This document shows positions 37,101 through 48,651 of a stretch of 64,000 nt of DNA, in pieces. Where the stretch lies: positions 2,170,001-2,234,000 of the forward strand of contig NZ_AP024237.1 in assembly GCF_016592155.1 (NCBI RefSeq), written 5' to 3'. Source of the stretch: Mycobacterium heckeshornense (GTDB taxonomy: Bacteria > Actinomycetota > Actinomycetes > Mycobacteriales > Mycobacteriaceae). The first letter of the stretch is position 1. Each line of letters starts with the position of its first letter. A model generated the notes under the pieces. The model was not told the DNA's origin. It was given only the letters and a program-made list of their open reading frames with translations, and ran no database searches. A program made the position numbers and the translations under genes.

Positions 37101-40100
37101 CACCGTGCTGGGCAACACCACCCCCGAGGCAATCGACCCCAACCGTGCCTTCCAGGAGCTCGGCTTCGACTCGCTGACCGCGGTCGAAATGCGCAACCGG
37201 CTCAAAGCCGCCACCGGGCTGGCGCTTTCCCCGACCCTGATCTTCGACTACCCGACACCGACCAGGCTGGCCAGCTACATTCGGACCGAACTTGCGGGCG
37301 TCACCCAGGAAGTCAAACCTGTCCCAGCGGCACGTGTTTCCGGCGACGAGCCGATTGCCATCATCGGGATGGCGTGCCGATTCCCCGGCGGCGTGGATTC
37401 GCCGGAAGCCTTGTGGGACATGGTCGCCGAGGGCCGTGACGTGCTCACCGAGTTCCCCACCGATCGCGGCTGGGACCTGGCCGGCCTGTTCAATCCCGAC
37501 CCGGACGTACCGGGCAGCTGTTACACACGCACGGGCGGATTCGTCGACGGTGTCGCCGATTTCGATCCGGCTTTCTTCGGGGTGGCACCGTCCGAGGCGC
37601 TGGCCATGGACCCGCAGCAACGCATGTTCCTCGAATTGTCGTGGGAGGCTTTGGAGCGGGCCGGGATTGACCCCACCTCGTTGCGGGGCAGCGCCACCGG
37701 TGTGTTCGCCGGTGTGATGACCCAGGGTTACGGGATGTTCGCCGCGGAGCCGGTCGAAGGCTTCCGGCTGACCGGGCAACTTTCCAGTGTGGCCTCGGGC
37801 CGGGTGGCCTATGTCCTGGGGCTGGAAGGCCCGGCCATGTCGGTGGACACCGCGTGTTCGTCGTCGCTGGTGACGCTGCACATGGCGGTGCAGTCGCTGC
37901 GCTCGGGCGAGTGCGATCTGGCGCTAGCCGGCGGCGTCACCATCAACGCCACACCCGACATCTTCGTCGAATTCAGCCGCTGGCGCGGGCTGGCGCCCGA
38001 CGGCCGCTGCAAGGCTTTCGCCAGGGCCGCCGACGGCACCGGATTCTCCGAAGGCGGGGGAATGCTTGTGGTGGAACGGCTTTCGGACGCGCAGCGACTC
38101 GGCCACCCGGTGTTGGCGGTAGTGCGTGGGTCAGCAGTCAACCAGGACGGCGCCTCTAACGGGCTGACCGCCCCGAATGGGCCCTCCCAGCAGCGGGTGG
38201 TGCGCGCCGCGCTGGCCAACGCCGGACTCAGCCCCGCGGACGTGGATGCGGTTGAAGGTCACGGCACCGGAACAACATTGGGCGATCCCATTGAGGCGCA
38301 AGCGTTGTTGGCGACGTACGGGCAGCATCGCAGCGAGCCGCTATGGCTGGGATCGATCAAGTCGAATATGGGCCACACCCAGGCCGCGGCCGGTGTCGCC
38401 GGTGTGATCAAGATGGTGATGGCAATGCGCCATCAGATGCTGCCCGCGACATTGCATGTGGATGTGCCCAGTCCACATGTGGATTGGTCGGCGGGACGGG
38501 TGGCGTTGCTGACCGAGCCGCGGCCGTGGCCGGCCGAGGGCAAGGTGCGCCGTGCCGGGGTGTCATCGTTTGGGATCAGCGGCACCAATGCGCACGTGAT
38601 CATCGAGGCCGCCCCGCCGACGGAGGCTCCGGCGCCGGCACCGTCCGAGCCGCCGGCGAAACCGCCCGTGGTGCCGTGGGTGGTGTCGGCCAAGACCGCG
38701 TCGGGGCTGTCCAAGCAGGCCGCCCGGATGGCCGAGCATCTGACCGCGCATTCAGAGCTGGACGCGGTCGATGTGGGCTGGTCGCTGGCCGGCCGGTCGG
38801 TATTCGAGCACCGGGCGGTGGTCCTCGGGCCCGATCGCGAGCAGCTGCTGTCCGGGTTGGGGGAGCTGGCGCAGGACAATCCCGGCGCCGCGGTTATCCA
38901 CGGCAATGTGCGTCCTGGGGGCAAGACCGTCTTCGTGTTCCCCGGTCAAGGCTCGCAATGGCTCGGCATGGGCAAGGGACTGCACGCCGCATACCCGGTG
39001 TTCGCCGAAGCATTCAACAGCGTCGTGGCCGAGCTGGACCGCCATCTGCTGCGCCCGCTGCGTGAAGTGATGTGGGGTCATGACGAAAATCTGCTTAACA
39101 CAACCGAATTCGCACAGCCAGCGCTGTTCGCGGTGGAGGTTGCGCTGTTCCGCCTGCTCGAATCCTGGGGTATCAAGCCCGATTATGTGATGGGCCACTC
39201 GGTGGGAGAGCTGACCGCCGCGCACGTCGCCGGAGTGCTGTCGTTGGAGAACGCTGCGGTGTTGGTGGTCGCCCGCGGCCGGTTCATGCAAGCCCTGCCG
39301 GCGGGCGGGGCGATGGTCGCAGTGCAGGCCACCGAGGACGAAGTGCTGTCACTGCTGGGCCCCGACGTCAGCATCGCCGCAGTCAACGCTCCACGATCGG
39401 TGGTGATCTCGGGTGCCGAGGACGCTGTCACCGCGGTCGCAGACCAGCTGCGCGAGCAGGGTCGCCGCGTCCACCGGCTCGCGGTGTCGCATGCCTTCCA
39501 CTCGCCGTTGATGGAGCCCATGATCGACGAGTTCCGAACTGTCGCAGCAGGACTCGCCGCTGCGCAGCCCACCGTCCCGATCATCTCCAACCTGAGCGGA
39601 CAGGTGGCTGGCGACGATTTCGGGTCGGCACCGTACTGGGCCCGCCACATAAGGGAGCCGGTGCGTTTCGCCGACAGCATTCGCTTCGCGCATTCGGCCG
39701 GGGCCAACCGCTTCCTCGAGGTCGGCCCGGGCGGCGGCTTGACCACGTCCATCGAGGAATCGCTGCCCGACGCCGAACCGGTATCGGTGCCCATGCTGCG
39801 CAAGGACCGGCCCGAACCGGCGAGCCTGACCGCCGCGGTGGCTCAGGCATTCGTGTCAGGCATGGCTGTGGACTGGCGTGCCATGCTACCCGGCGGGCGC
39901 TTCGTGGAGTTGCCGACGTATGCCTTTGAGCGGCGACGTTTTTGGCTGTCCAGCGATGGCGGGGCCGCTGACGCTGCCGGATTGGGGCTGGCGGCCAGCG
40001 ACCACGCACTGTTGGGCGCGGTCGTGGAACTGCCCACCTCGGGCGGAGTGGTGTTGACGGGGCGACTCTCGACTGCGTCGCAGGGCTGGCTGGCCGATCA

Positions 40101-43100
40101 TGCGGTGGAGGGCGTAGTGGTATTCCCCGGCGCAGGTTTTGTGGAGTTGGCCATCCGCGCGGGTGATCAAGTCGGGTGCAGCGTGGTCGAGGAGCTGACG
40201 CTGGCTGCGCCGTTGGTGCTGCCGGGATCGGGCTCGGTGGCCGTGCAAGTAATCGTGTCCGGCGCCGACGAGTCGGGTTCGCGTGAGGTGTCGGTGTTTT
40301 CGCGCGCGGACACTGGTTCCGGCTGGATGCTGCACGCCGAAGGCCGGATAGCCGCCGGTGCGGCTGACCCGGGCACTGAATTGTCGGCATGGCCACCGGC
40401 CGGTGCTGCCCCGGTGGACGTGACCGGTTGCTATCAGCGCTTGGCAGCACGGGGGTACGGCTACGGCCCGGCCTTTCGGGGATTGACCGCTGTGTGGCGC
40501 CGCGGCGATGAAGTATTCGCCGAAGTGGCATTGCCGACCGACGCGGAAGTGTCGCCCGCCGGTTTCGGAGTGCATCCCGCGATATTGGATGCCGCGTTGC
40601 ACGCCCTGTTGGTGGCCGGCGACGGTGCGGGCGTCGACTCCGGGGTGTTGGTGCCGTTTTCCTGGCAGCGGGTGCGTTTGCATGCCGCCGGCGCGTCGGC
40701 GGTCCGAGCGCGGATTGCTCCGGTGGGGCCGTCGGCGGTATCGATCGACCTCGCCGACGGCCTGGGTTTGCCGGTGTTGTCGGTGGGCACGATGGTGGCC
40801 CGCCCGGTGACCGGCGAACAGCTGCGAGCGGCGGTGTCGCGGTCGGGCCCGGACCGGCTGTTCGAGTTGGATTGGGCAGCGCATCCGTCGATTTCGCCGC
40901 AACCCGTGTCGGTGCACTGGTGGGGCCGATCGGACAGCGACGAGGCGTGCGAGCCGGCCGAGTCTGCCGTTGCGGCATACGTGGTCGAATCAGCGTCCGC
41001 CGACACGTTGCCCGGGGTCTATGCGGCCACGCATGCGGCGTTGACAGTATTGCAGTCCTGGCTAACCGGTGAGCATGGCGGTGTGCTGGTGGTGGTCACC
41101 CGCGGCGCTATTGCGTTGCCCGGTGAGGATGTCACGGATTTGGCGGGGGCCGCGGTGTGGGGGTTGGTGCGGTCGGCGCAAACCGAGCATCCGGGCCGGC
41201 TGGTGCTGGCCGACGTCGATTGCGCGGTCGACGACGCCGCGGTGGCGGCGATCCTGGCGGCGGGGGAGCCGCAGGTGTGCCTGCGCGGCGGTGTGGTGCA
41301 GATCCCGCGGGTGCACGGGTGCCGCGCGGTGGCCGGCTTGTTGGTACCGCCAGCGGATCGGCCCTGGCGGCTTGGCCTTACCAGCGCGGGCACCTTCGAC
41401 AACCTCACGTTGGAGCCGGTGCCCGACGCCGACGCGCCGCTGCGGCCGGGCCAGGTCCGGGTGGCCACACTAGCCATCGCCGCGAACTTCCGTGACGTCA
41501 TGATCACTCTTGGTCTCTATCCCGACGACGACGCGGTCATGGGTATCGAAGCCGCTGGCACCGTCGTCGAAACTGGTTCACACGAAAGTCGATTCGCGGT
41601 CGGTGACCGGGTGATGGGGCTTTTTCCGGAGGGCACCGGCACGACGGCGATCACTGACGAGCGGCTGTTGATGAGCATCCCCGACGGGTGGTCGCACACC
41701 GACGCCGCCACAGTTTCCGTCGTCTTCGCCACCGCGTATTACGCGCTGTCGCAGTTGGCTGACGTCAAGCCGGGGCAGCGGGTGCTGATCCATGCCGCCA
41801 CCGGTGGGGTGGGCATGGCTGCGGTGCAGTTGGCCCGGCATTGGGGGCTGGAGGTGTTTGCCACTGCCAGCCGCGGCAAGTGGGATACCTTGCGCGCGAT
41901 GGGGTTTGACGAGAGCCACATCGGGGATTCGCGAACGCTGGAGTTCGAGGACAAATTCCGGGCGGTGACCGGGGGGCGCGGCATGGACGTGGTGCTGGAC
42001 TCGCTGGCCGGTGACTTCGTCGACGCCTCGCTGCGGCTGGTCGCCCCGGGCGGAATCTTTTTGGAGATGGGCAAGACCGACATCCGCGACCCCAACGCGG
42101 TGGCCCAACAGCATCCGGGCGTGCGCTACCGCGCCTTCGACCTGTTCGAGGCCGGCGCCGACGGGATCCAGCGCATTCTCACCGACCTGACCACGATGTT
42201 CGCTGCTCGGGTCCTGCGCCCGCTGCCGGTGACGGGGTTTGATATTCGGCGGGCGCCGGCGGCGTTGCGGTATTTGAGTCAGGCCCGTCATGTCGGCAAG
42301 GTGGTGTTGACCATGCCGGATGTGTGGGCGGCGGGCACGGTGTTGATCACCGGTGGCACGGGGATGGCGGGTTCGGCGCTGGCCCGGCATGTGGTTGCCC
42401 GCCATGGGGTGCGGCATGTGGTGTTGGTGAGCCGCCGTGGTGTGGAGGCGCCGGGGGCCGGCGAGTTGGTGGGTGAGTTGGGTGAATCCGGGGCGCAGGT
42501 GCGGGTGGTGGCTTGTGATGCGGCGGATCGGCAGGCGTTGGCGAAGGTGATTTCCGATATTCCGGTGCAGTGGCCGTTGAGTGCGGTGATTCATGCGGCC
42601 GGGGTGCTCGATGATGCGGTGGTGACGTCGTTGACTCCGCAGCGTGTTGATGCGGTGTTGCGGGCCAAGGTGGATGCGGCGTGGAATTTGCATGAGTTGA
42701 CCCGGGATTTGGGTGTGTCGGCGTTTGTGATGTTTTCGTCGATGGCCGGGTTGGTGGGTTCGTCGGGTCAGGCCAACTATGCGGCGGCCAACGCGTTTTT
42801 GGATGCGTTGGCCGCGCATCGGCGGGCCAACGGTTTGCCCGCGATGTCGCTGGGCTGGGGGCTGTGGGAGCAGGCCAGCGCGATGACCGGCCACCTCGAC
42901 GACGTCGATTTCGCCCGGTTCGCGCGCGACGGCGTGGTGGCGCTGTCCTCCGACGAGGCGCTGCACCTGTTCGACACCGCAATGGCCGTCGACCAGCCCT
43001 TCGTGTTGCCGGCCCGCATCGATCTGGCCGCGTTGAAGGCCAAGTTCGACGGTGGCACGTTGCCCCCGATGTTCGTCGACCTGGTCAACGCGCCGGCGCG

Positions 43101-43662
43101 CCGCCAGGTCGACGAGTCGCTGGCCGCGGCCAAGTCGAAATCTGCCCTGCTGCAACGCTTGGAGGGTCTGCCCGAGGACGAGCAGCATGCCATCCTGCTG
43201 GATTTGGTGCGCTCTCACATTGCCACCGTGCTGGGCAACACCAGCCCCGAGGCAATCGACCCCAACCGTGCCTTCCAGGAGCTCGGCTTCGACTCGCTGA
43301 CCGCGGTCGAAATGCGCAACCGGCTCAAAGCCGCCACCGGGCTGGCGCTTTCCCCGACCCTGATCTTCGACTACCCGAACTCCGCGGCGCTGGCCGGGTA
43401 TTTCCGCCAAGAACTCCTGGGCGGCACACAGCCGAAGACCCAACCGGCCCCACCCGGTGAAGCCGAGATCCAACGTGTCGTGGCCTCAATCCCGGTCAAA
43501 CGTCTGCGACAGGCCGGGGTGTTGGATCTGCTGCTGGCGTTGGCCAACGAAACCAACGGCGCAGCGACACCGGATACACCGGAAGAAACCACCGCCAAAG
43601 ACATCGCGGAAATGGACCTCGACGACTTGGTCAATGCCGCGTTGATGAATGACGACGACTAA
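31189..43662 (+). CDS. pks12: Pks12, two-module reducing polyketide synthase (mycoketide synthase)
   Basis: 4157 residues, about the size of Rv2048c, which makes the mycoketide chain of mannosyl-phosphomycoketides. Module 1: docking helix 1-33, KS 35-460 (Cys203), AT ~558-870 (GHSQG; YASH at ~750, methylmalonyl type), DH (His958), ER ~1357-1667 ([15 protein letters not shown]), KR ~1671-1905, ACP (Ser1995). Module 2: KS 2054-2475 (Cys2223), AT ~2581-2890 (GHSVGE; HAFH at ~2768, malonyl type), DH (His2971), ER, KR, ACP (Ser4036). The C-terminal acidic tail has no thioesterase. The DH1 motif reads [10 protein letters not shown], with Asp where DH2 keeps Gly ([10 protein letters not shown]). Alternating AT types fit a methyl branch on every second unit; known Pks12 acts repeatedly by head-to-tail assembly. 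Confidence 0.97.
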   Translation: MADQLRHATEALRKALVQVERLKSTNRALLERSSEPIAIVGMACRFPGGVDSPEGLWEMVAQGRDVMSEFPTDRGWDLDGLFDPDPDAPHKSYTRYGGFVDDVAGFDAGFFGVSPTEALATDPQHRMLLELSWEALERAGIDPTSLRGSATGVFAGIIVQGYGMLAEEIEGYRLTGMTSSVATGRVAYVLGLEGPAVSVDTACSSSLVALHMAVQSLRSGECDLALAGGATVNATPTVFVEFSRHRGLAPDGRCKPYAAAADGVGWSEGGGMLVVERLSDARRLGHPVLALVRGSAVNQDGASNGLTAPNGPSQQRVVRAALDNAGLSPADIDVVEGHGTGTTLGDPIEAQALLATYGQNRSQPVWLGSIKSNMGHTQAAAGVAGVIKMVEAMRHDLLPATLHVDQPSPHVDWSAGQVALLTEPRPWPAANAECRARRAGVSSFGISGTNAHVIIEAAPPAPQPQERSQPAVVPWVVSAKTASGLPKQAARLRQHLAAHPQVDVADVGWALAGRSVFEHRAVVLGADRERLLRGLGELADDSPGAAVVRGSARPVGKTVFVFPGQGSQWRGMGVELLDVAPVFAAKINECADAFAEFVDWSLTDVLHGAPSAPGLDRVDVVQPALFAVMVSLAELWRSIGVRPDAVIGHSQGEIAAAHVAGALSLRDAALVVTLRSKLLRELTGRGGMVSLACSAEQARDLLAPFGNRIGIAAINGRSAVVVSGEVAALEELVQRCTDQELRARRIDVDYASHSADVEAIREQLAEALSGIEPRPARTAFFSTVTGGLLDTAGLDADYWYRNIRQTVEFDRAIRSACEHGYRTFIETSPHPALIAGIEGTVSECVEGNAEPIVVPTLGRDDGGLLRFSTSAAQAFVSGVGVDWRALLPGAGFVELPTYAFERRRFWLAGDGTGADAAGLGLGAGQHALLGAVVELPDSGGVVLTGRLSPSSQSWLLDHAVSDVVLFPGTGFVELAIRAGDEVGCSVVDELTLRRPLIVPASGSVTVQVVVSGAAESGERRVSLYSRSDGGAGWICHAEGTVRSGSVEPTADLSAWPPPGATAVAITDGYERLAARGYQYGPAFRGLTALWRRGDEVFAEVTLPETAGGAGGFGVHPVLLDAALHALVMVDDSADVALPFSWQGVTLHAAGAAAVRARIAPNGPSAVTIELADGLGLPVLSVGTMVARPVTGEQLAVAASGSGPDRLFELVWSPVPMGHTDATPPHEVFESPPAEAPAGVYDRTHQALAAVQAWLTGRDSGVLVVVTHGAIALPGEDVTDLAGAAVWGLVRSAQTEHPGRLVLADVDCAVDGAAVAAILAAGEPQVGLRRGQVYTARVRASRAVDGLLVPPADRPWRLGLTSAGTFDNLTLEPVPDADAPLQPGQVRVAIRAIGTNFRDVMITLGMFTHDALLGGEGAGVVVEVGPGVTEFAVGDRVMGFFPDGSGTVVAGDVRLLLPIPADWSYAEAAGISAVFTTAYYAFRYLADVKPGQRVLIHAATGGVGMAAVQLARHWGLEVFATASRGKWDTLRAMGFDESHIGDSRTLEFEDKFRAVTGGRGMDVVLDSLAGDFVDASLRLVAPGGIFLEMGKTDIRDPNAVAQQHPGVRYRAFDLFEPGRTRMHQYLLELAKLFDDGVLRPLPVTGFDIRRAPAALRYLSQARHVGKVVLTMPDVWAAGTVLITGGTGMAGSALARHVVARHGVRHVVLVSRRGVEAPGAGELVGELGESGAQVRVVACDAADRQALAKVISDIPVQWPLSAVIHAAGVLDDAVVTSLTPQRVDAVLRAKVDAAWNLHELTRDLGVSAFVMFSSMAGLVGSSGQANYAAANAFLDALAAHRRSNGLPAMSLGWGLWEQASAMTGHLDDVDFARFARDGVVALSSDEALHLFDTAMAVDQPYLAAARIDLTELRASGAAVPAMFTELVNAPARRQVDESLAAAKSKSALAQRLHGLPEDEQHAILLDLVRSHIATVLGNTTPEAIDPNRAFQELGFDSLTAVEMRNRLKAATGLALSPTLIFDYPTPTRLASYIRTELAGVTQEVKPVPAARVSGDEPIAIIGMACRFPGGVDSPEALWDMVAEGRDVLTEFPTDRGWDLAGLFNPDPDVPGSCYTRTGGFVDGVADFDPAFFGVAPSEALAMDPQQRMFLELSWEALERAGIDPTSLRGSATGVFAGVMTQGYGMFAAEPVEGFRLTGQLSSVASGRVAYVLGLEGPAMSVDTACSSSLVTLHMAVQSLRSGECDLALAGGVTINATPDIFVEFSRWRGLAPDGRCKAFARAADGTGFSEGGGMLVVERLSDAQRLGHPVLAVVRGSAVNQDGASNGLTAPNGPSQQRVVRAALANAGLSPADVDAVEGHGTGTTLGDPIEAQALLATYGQHRSEPLWLGSIKSNMGHTQAAAGVAGVIKMVMAMRHQMLPATLHVDVPSPHVDWSAGRVALLTEPRPWPAEGKVRRAGVSSFGISGTNAHVIIEAAPPTEAPAPAPSEPPAKPPVVPWVVSAKTASGLSKQAARMAEHLTAHSELDAVDVGWSLAGRSVFEHRAVVLGPDREQLLSGLGELAQDNPGAAVIHGNVRPGGKTVFVFPGQGSQWLGMGKGLHAAYPVFAEAFNSVVAELDRHLLRPLREVMWGHDENLLNTTEFAQPALFAVEVALFRLLESWGIKPDYVMGHSVGELTAAHVAGVLSLENAAVLVVARGRFMQALPAGGAMVAVQATEDEVLSLLGPDVSIAAVNAPRSVVISGAEDAVTAVADQLREQGRRVHRLAVSHAFHSPLMEPMIDEFRTVAAGLAAAQPTVPIISNLSGQVAGDDFGSAPYWARHIREPVRFADSIRFAHSAGANRFLEVGPGGGLTTSIEESLPDAEPVSVPMLRKDRPEPASLTAAVAQAFVSGMAVDWRAMLPGGRFVELPTYAFERRRFWLSSDGGAADAAGLGLAASDHALLGAVVELPTSGGVVLTGRLSTASQGWLADHAVEGVVVFPGAGFVELAIRAGDQVGCSVVEELTLAAPLVLPGSGSVAVQVIVSGADESGSREVSVFSRADTGSGWMLHAEGRIAAGAADPGTELSAWPPAGAAPVDVTGCYQRLAARGYGYGPAFRGLTAVWRRGDEVFAEVALPTDAEVSPAGFGVHPAILDAALHALLVAGDGAGVDSGVLVPFSWQRVRLHAAGASAVRARIAPVGPSAVSIDLADGLGLPVLSVGTMVARPVTGEQLRAAVSRSGPDRLFELDWAAHPSISPQPVSVHWWGRSDSDEACEPAESAVAAYVVESASADTLPGVYAATHAALTVLQSWLTGEHGGVLVVVTRGAIALPGEDVTDLAGAAVWGLVRSAQTEHPGRLVLADVDCAVDDAAVAAILAAGEPQVCLRGGVVQIPRVHGCRAVAGLLVPPADRPWRLGLTSAGTFDNLTLEPVPDADAPLRPGQVRVATLAIAANFRDVMITLGLYPDDDAVMGIEAAGTVVETGSHESRFAVGDRVMGLFPEGTGTTAITDERLLMSIPDGWSHTDAATVSVVFATAYYALSQLADVKPGQRVLIHAATGGVGMAAVQLARHWGLEVFATASRGKWDTLRAMGFDESHIGDSRTLEFEDKFRAVTGGRGMDVVLDSLAGDFVDASLRLVAPGGIFLEMGKTDIRDPNAVAQQHPGVRYRAFDLFEAGADGIQRILTDLTTMFAARVLRPLPVTGFDIRRAPAALRYLSQARHVGKVVLTMPDVWAAGTVLITGGTGMAGSALARHVVARHGVRHVVLVSRRGVEAPGAGELVGELGESGAQVRVVACDAADRQALAKVISDIPVQWPLSAVIHAAGVLDDAVVTSLTPQRVDAVLRAKVDAAWNLHELTRDLGVSAFVMFSSMAGLVGSSGQANYAAANAFLDALAAHRRANGLPAMSLGWGLWEQASAMTGHLDDVDFARFARDGVVALSSDEALHLFDTAMAVDQPFVLPARIDLAALKAKFDGGTLPPMFVDLVNAPARRQVDESLAAAKSKSALLQRLEGLPEDEQHAILLDLVRSHIATVLGNTSPEAIDPNRAFQELGFDSLTAVEMRNRLKAATGLALSPTLIFDYPNSAALAGYFRQELLGGTQPKTQPAPPGEAEIQRVVASIPVKRLRQAGVLDLLLALANETNGAATPDTPEETTAKDIAEMDLDDLVNAALMNDDD
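35641..36032 (+). repeat. Near-identical ER-domain block (partner 41758-42149)
   Basis: This 392-bp part of ER module 1 recurs at 41758-42149 (offset 6117) with only two differences by eye (35751 and 35817), both synonymous. Confidence 0.85.
36100..36881 (+). repeat. Near-identical KR block (partner 42217-42998)
   Basis: 782 bp covering the ER end and KR recur at 42217-42998 at the same 6117-base offset, with one difference seen by eye (T36709 versus G42826, Ser to Ala). A 216-bp ACP block (37042-37257 versus 43165-43380) shows one difference. Confidence 0.88.
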
Positions 43663-43686
43663 CTCGATGCGGTCCAAGGCCAGCCA

Positions 43687-46374
43687 GTGAGGGTCGCGGT
43701 CACCGGGGCCAGCGGCGTACTCGGCCGCGGACTCGTCGCGCGAATGCTCAGCAGCGGCCACGACGTCGTCGGACTCGCACGGCATCGGCCCGAAAGCTGG
43801 CCCAGCGCAGCACAGTTCGTGCACGGGGACATCCGCGACGCAGCCGTCGTCGGGCGTGCCATCGCGGGCGCCGAGGTCGTCGCACATTGCGCGTGGGCGG
43901 CCAGCCGACGCGCCGACGACCCGCGCAGCCGGGAAGTCAACATCGGCGGGACCGCCAATGTGCTTGCCGCCATGGCCAAGTCCGGCGCTCGGCGCATTGT
44001 TTTCGTATCGTCGGCGCACGTGTACGGGACGCAGCGAGCCGGGGTAGCGCCGGCGGGCGAGCACGACCAGCTGAACCCCGTTAGCGCCGTGGGTCGTCAC
44101 CAAGCTCGAGCCGAAGAGATGCTGGCCGCATCCGGCGCAGAATGGGTGGCCGTCCGCTCTGCGCTCATCATCGGCCGTGACGTCGACAACTGGGTGCAGC
44201 GGCTGCTGGCGTGCCCGGTGTTTCCCGACATCGACGGATCGGCGGGCCAACGATTGCAAGTGGTGCACCCCGACGACGCCCTTCGCGTGCTCGCGCGCGC
44301 GGCTGTCGACGGCGGCATTGAAAGCGGCCCGCTCAACCTGGCCGCCCCGGGCGAGCCGACATTTGGCGAGGTCGTAGCGGCACTCGGACGACGTGTCCTC
44401 CCGACCCACCTCGATCCTGCATCGAAGCTGCTGCGTGGTTGCGCGACAGCATTTTTCGACATACTGAGCCTCGTCCAAAACGCGCCGCTGATGGACACTT
44501 CGCGACTGCGTGACCAGTGGGCGTTCACGCCCGCCTGGAACGCTGGTGAATGCGTCGAGGACCTCGCGCTCGGGCTGCGTGGCCGTGTTGCCGTCGGACA
44601 GCGGGTGATGTCGCTGCCGTGGCGGATCTCCCGCATCCAAGACATCCCCGCCGCGGATGCCCCGGCCGCCGACGGAACGGTACCCGTGCCGGCCGGGCCC
44701 GAGGGGAAAAAGGGAGAGTTCGACACCCCGATCGATCCGCGATTTCCGACGTTCATCGCGACCAACTTGTCCGAAGCGCTGCCCGGACCGTTTTCGCCGT
44801 CGTCGTTTTCGGTGACCGTGCGCGGGCTGCGGGCGAGCGGTGCGGGCATCGCCGGGCGGCTGCGCCCCGGGGGACTGATCCAACGCGAAATCGCGATGCG
44901 CACCGTCGCAGTGTTCGCTCACCGACTCTACGGGGGCATCACGTCCGCTCATTTCATGGCCGAGACGGTGCCATTCGTCAAACCGGCGACGATCGTGGCC
45001 AACAGCGGGTACTTCGGCCCCAGCGTGGCGGACCTACCGATCTTCGGCGACCAGCATCCGCTGCCCCAGGCCAGTTTGCTTGCAAGACAAGGGCGCACAC
45101 TTCGCAATATCGGGGTGTTCGGCGTCAACCTGGTGGGCCTCAGCGCCGGATCGGCACACGACACCGCCGACTACCTCGCCGACATCGAGCGCCTGGAACG
45201 GCTCGTGGGCCCCGATGTTAGCCGGCTCGACGAGAGCCGATTGCTCAGCCTGATTTTGCTGGCCCGCGATCATGCCGTGGACGGCTGGGTGCTGGCATCC
45301 GGGTCGTTCATGCTCTGCGCGGCGTTCAATTCCATCCTGCGAGGTGTGTGTGGGCCCGGTGCCATGCCGGCGGCGGGACCGGAGCTGGTCAGCGCGCGAC
45401 CGCTGGCCGCGATTCACCGGCTGGCCGCCGCGGCGCGCCGCGACCCGGAGGTGCGGCGCATCCTGGCGCAACCCGGTGCCCGCCTCGATGCGCTCTCGAA
45501 GCACGCGCCAGAGTTTCACGCCGCAGTCCAAAAAGAGCTGGCGCTGGTCGGCCACCGCGGCCCGGCGGAAGCCGAGATGCGCTCGACCAGTTACGCCGAC
45601 AACCCCGAGCTGCTGCTGGGCATGGTGGTCAAGTCGGTGAACGCACCGGACATGCCGCGTTCTCGGCAACCGAGGATTCCGGTGTGGGGCCGTCCGGTCG
45701 CGGCGCTCGCGGCCCGTCAACTGCGCGAACGCGAAGCCCGCCGTGACCGACTGGTCCGCGCCATTTGGGTATTGCGTGGCCTGCTGCGCGAGTACGGACG
45801 CCGGCTGGTCGATGCCGGTGTGTTGAAGACCGTCGATGACGTGTTCTACCTGCTGGTCGATGAACTCGACGCCCTTCCCGCCGATGCTTCCGGGCTGGCG
45901 GCGCGGCGCCGCGCCGAGCAACAGCGACTGATGGACATTGTTCCGCCGCCGGTGTTCAGTGGCAGCTGGCAGCCCGGCACCGCCCTGGCGACGGTTCTCA
46001 CGCCGGGGCAAAGCCTGCACGGTCTCGGGGTGTGTGGCGGACGCGTCCGCGGCCGCGTTCGCATCGTGCGACCGGAGACCATCGGCGAGCTGCAGCCAGG
46101 TGAGATTCTCGTCGCCGAGGTCACCGACGTCGGCTACACCACCGCGTTCTCGTATGCGGCCGCCGTGGTGACTGAACTCGGTGGGCCGATGTCACATGCT
46201 GCCGTGGTGGCCCGCGAGTTCGGGTTCCCTTGCGTGGTCGACGCCGCCGGCGCCACAAGGCGGCTGCCTCCGGGAGCTTTCGTCGACGTCGACGGTGCTA
46301 CCGGTGAGATACGGCTGCTGGAGATCGCTGACCACACCGCCGAAATCGACTCCGCTGCAACGAACTCCGAGTAA
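43687..46374 (+). CDS. Rv2047c-like NAD-epimerase / PEP-utiliser fusion
   Basis: 895 residues. The N-terminal ~300 form an extended SDR epimerase-like domain (VAVTGASGVLGRGLVARML, RIVFVSSAHVYG; the usual YxxxK is not evident). A long central region of unknown fold follows. The C-terminal ~90 residues are a phosphohistidine swivelling domain of PEP-utilising enzymes with the phospho-acceptor His in ELGGPMSHAAVVAREFGFPC. No ATP-grasp domain is recognised. GTG 43687 begins 25 bases after the pks12 stop, so it is probably cotranscribed and may take part in phosphomycoketide formation, but its biochemical role is unknown. Confidence 0.88.
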   Translation: MRVAVTGASGVLGRGLVARMLSSGHDVVGLARHRPESWPSAAQFVHGDIRDAAVVGRAIAGAEVVAHCAWAASRRADDPRSREVNIGGTANVLAAMAKSGARRIVFVSSAHVYGTQRAGVAPAGEHDQLNPVSAVGRHQARAEEMLAASGAEWVAVRSALIIGRDVDNWVQRLLACPVFPDIDGSAGQRLQVVHPDDALRVLARAAVDGGIESGPLNLAAPGEPTFGEVVAALGRRVLPTHLDPASKLLRGCATAFFDILSLVQNAPLMDTSRLRDQWAFTPAWNAGECVEDLALGLRGRVAVGQRVMSLPWRISRIQDIPAADAPAADGTVPVPAGPEGKKGEFDTPIDPRFPTFIATNLSEALPGPFSPSSFSVTVRGLRASGAGIAGRLRPGGLIQREIAMRTVAVFAHRLYGGITSAHFMAETVPFVKPATIVANSGYFGPSVADLPIFGDQHPLPQASLLARQGRTLRNIGVFGVNLVGLSAGSAHDTADYLADIERLERLVGPDVSRLDESRLLSLILLARDHAVDGWVLASGSFMLCAAFNSILRGVCGPGAMPAAGPELVSARPLAAIHRLAAAARRDPEVRRILAQPGARLDALSKHAPEFHAAVQKELALVGHRGPAEAEMRSTSYADNPELLLGMVVKSVNAPDMPRSRQPRIPVWGRPVAALAARQLREREARRDRLVRAIWVLRGLLREYGRRLVDAGVLKTVDDVFYLLVDELDALPADASGLAARRRAEQQRLMDIVPPPVFSGSWQPGTALATVLTPGQSLHGLGVCGGRVRGRVRIVRPETIGELQPGEILVAEVTDVGYTTAFSYAAAVVTELGGPMSHAAVVAREFGFPCVVDAAGATRRLPPGAFVDVDGATGEIRLLEIADHTAEIDSAATNSE

Positions 46375-46381
46375 ACGTCCG

Positions 46382-47068
46382 CTAGCAGCTGAACTTTTCG
46401 CCGACACCCTCCGGTGGCGGTACCGGCTGCAAGCAGCCGAACGGCTCGATACCGGCAGCAGCGAACCGCACCGCTGAGCGGTGCGCGTAGTTGACGCAGA
46501 ACACACCAATTTGATCAGTGCGACAACGGAAATCGCCAAACGCCAGCGACTTTCCGGACGGAAGTTCGGGGCCGTCACCGTTGATGAACGGTCCGGGGTC
46601 ACCGTGGGCCGAGCCCACTTGCACACTGGTGCCGTCGAAATCGACCCAGCCGCTAAGCCATTCGCCGTAGACGGCGGCCGGTCGCGGCGGGGGATTGGTC
46701 AGCCGGACCAGGCAAGACAACGCGGCGCCGGTGTGCTTGGAGTCGGTCGTGCAGCGCACGTTGCGGTCTGGTGCGGTGAATGCGACGTCCTGGCCGAGGT
46801 CGGTGGCAGCGCCGTCGCGGGTCGCACTGTGATAGCGGCCGGCGTCGGCAGGACGAGCAGCCTCGATCCAGGCGATCACGTCGGAGATCGGTGTACCCGG
46901 TTGCGGGGCGGTGGGCCGAACCGGCGGCTTGGTCGTCGGCGGGGCGGCGGCCGCGCCCTTGGCGGACGTGCTCGGCGATGCCGAGGTCGTGGTTTGGGCA
47001 GCTCGATTGCCCACCAGTGAACACCCGGCGACCAGCAACGACGCAACGAACACCGCAACGATGCGCAT
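46382..47068 (-). CDS. lppI: LppI-like lipoprotein
   Basis: 228-residue predicted lipoprotein. The signal peptide MRIVAVFVASLLVAGC ends in the lipobox LVAGC with acylated Cys16. A Ser/Thr/Pro/Ala-rich linker follows (to ~60), then a domain with several Cys (NVRCTTDSK, LSCLVRL, FRCRTDQIGVFC, FGCLQP, KFSC) that can form disulfides outside the membrane. Convergent with the Rv2047c-like gene and divergent from lipT. Matches Rv2046 by position. Function unknown. Confidence 0.88.
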   Translation of the reverse strand: MRIVAVFVASLLVAGCSLVGNRAAQTTTSASPSTSAKGAAAAPPTTKPPVRPTAPQPGTPISDVIAWIEAARPADAGRYHSATRDGAATDLGQDVAFTAPDRNVRCTTDSKHTGAALSCLVRLTNPPPRPAAVYGEWLSGWVDFDGTSVQVGSAHGDPGPFINGDGPELPSGKSLAFGDFRCRTDQIGVFCVNYAHRSAVRFAAAGIEPFGCLQPVPPPEGVGEKFSC

Positions 47069-47145
47069 CCCGTCAGGCTAGCCGCACCGAGCTGATTGCA
47101 ACGGCAGCCACACGGCGCCATATGCGGTTCGCTACGGTCAGGGTC

Positions 47146-48651
47146 ATGCACGAACACACCGTCCGCGTCACCATAGCCACCGGCACCGTGGAAGGCTTCA
47201 CCCGCGACGGTGTGAACCGGTGGCGCTCCATCCCGTATGCCCGGCCACCGGTCGGGCCGCTGCGGTTTCGGGCCCCGCAGCCACCCGAGCCGTGGCCGGG
47301 TGTGCGGCATTGCCACGGATTCACCAACTGCGCACCGCAGCAACGACGTTACACGATCATTGGTGTGGGCAAATACCAGCCGATGAGTGAGGATTGTCTG
47401 ACGCTGAACGTCGTGACCCCGGAATCTGTTGGTGAGAAGGCGTTGCCGGTCCTGGTCTTCATCCACGGCGGCGGCTACATCCTGGGCAGCTCGGCCACCC
47501 CGCTGTATGACGGAGCGGGGCTGGCCCGCCGCGGATGCGTCTACGTGTCGGTGAACTACCGGCTCGGCGCGCTGGGCTGCCTGGACCTGTCGTCACTGTC
47601 GACGCCGGAAATCACCATCGATGCCAATCTATTCCTGCGCGACTTGGTGATGGCGCTGCAATGGATCCGCGACAACATCGCGGCGTTCGGCGGCGACCCG
47701 GGTAACGTCACCATTTTCGGAGAAAGCGCCGGCGCGCACGCTGTCGCCACGCTGCTCGCCGTGCCCGCCGCCAAAGGTCTTTTCCACCAGGCTATTTCAG
47801 AAAGCCCAGCAAGCGGGATGGTGCGTTCTCGTGAGGTGGCAACCGAGTTCGCGACCCGATTCGCTACCCAACTGGGTGTGCGCCGGCAAGATGCCGCCCA
47901 CGCGTTGATGCAGGCATCGCCCGCCGAACTGGTGGCGGCACAAAAGCGCCTGATCGACCAGGGTATGGAACAGCGGCTTGGTGCGTTCCCGATTGGTCCT
48001 GCTTTCGGCGATGATTATCTGCCGCTGGACCCGGTGGAGGCGATGCGCCGCGGCGAAGCACACCGTGTGCCGCTCATCGTGGGCACCAACGCAGACGAGG
48101 GCCGCTTGTTCACTCGCTTTCTCCCACTGCTGCCGACCACGGAGCCGATGGTCGAGGCGCTGCTGGCCGATACGGATCCGGCTGCCCGGGAACGCATTAC
48201 CGCCGCCTATCCGGGCTATCCCGATCGATCTGCCTGCGTGCGCCTCGGCGGCGACTTCGCCTTCGGCTCGGCCGCCTGGCAGATCGCCGAGGCCCACGGC
48301 AAGTACGCACCGGCCTACCTGTACAGATACGACTTTGCGCCCCGCCCACTGCACTGGGCTGGTCTGGGAGCCACCCACGCCACCGAGCTGCTCGCGGTCT
48401 TTGGTGTTTACCGCAGCAGGTTCGGCGCGTTGCTGACCGCCGGTGTCGATCGCCGGGCCGCGCGGCGGGTCACCAAAGAGGTACAAGGCCGTTGGCTGGC
48501 GTTCAGCCGCACCGGGATACCCGGTGACGGCTGGCCCGCCTACACCGATGCCGATCGTGCGGTAATGGTCTTCGACCGCACGTCGCATCTCGAATTCGAT
48601 CCACACCCCGAGCGCCGCCTGGCGTGGGAAGGGTTTTCCCTTGCACAATGA
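47146..48651 (+). CDS. lipT: LipT, type-B carboxylesterase
   Basis: 501-residue alpha/beta hydrolase. The oxyanion loop is VFIHGGGYILGS, the nucleophile Ser lies in TIFGESAGAHAV, the acid in GTNADEGRLF and the His in GATHATELLAVFG. The ATG at 47146 fits the family start (VTIATGTVEGF). No signal peptide is evident. The stop lies inside the next coding region (11-base overlap), suggesting a lipT / kinase-like / gluconokinase unit. Rv2045c ortholog. Confidence 0.93.
   Translation: MHEHTVRVTIATGTVEGFTRDGVNRWRSIPYARPPVGPLRFRAPQPPEPWPGVRHCHGFTNCAPQQRRYTIIGVGKYQPMSEDCLTLNVVTPESVGEKALPVLVFIHGGGYILGSSATPLYDGAGLARRGCVYVSVNYRLGALGCLDLSSLSTPEITIDANLFLRDLVMALQWIRDNIAAFGGDPGNVTIFGESAGAHAVATLLAVPAAKGLFHQAISESPASGMVRSREVATEFATRFATQLGVRRQDAAHALMQASPAELVAAQKRLIDQGMEQRLGAFPIGPAFGDDYLPLDPVEAMRRGEAHRVPLIVGTNADEGRLFTRFLPLLPTTEPMVEALLADTDPAARERITAAYPGYPDRSACVRLGGDFAFGSAAWQIAEAHGKYAPAYLYRYDFAPRPLHWAGLGATHATELLAVFGVYRSRFGALLTAGVDRRAARRVTKEVQGRWLAFSRTGIPGDGWPAYTDADRAVMVFDRTSHLEFDPHPERRLAWEGFSLAQ

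Noticed and set aside
41578..43473. 631-codon open frame antisense to pks12 module 2
   Set aside because: Mirror of the ER-KR-ACP coding sequence and partly repeated in module 1; no recognisable protein.
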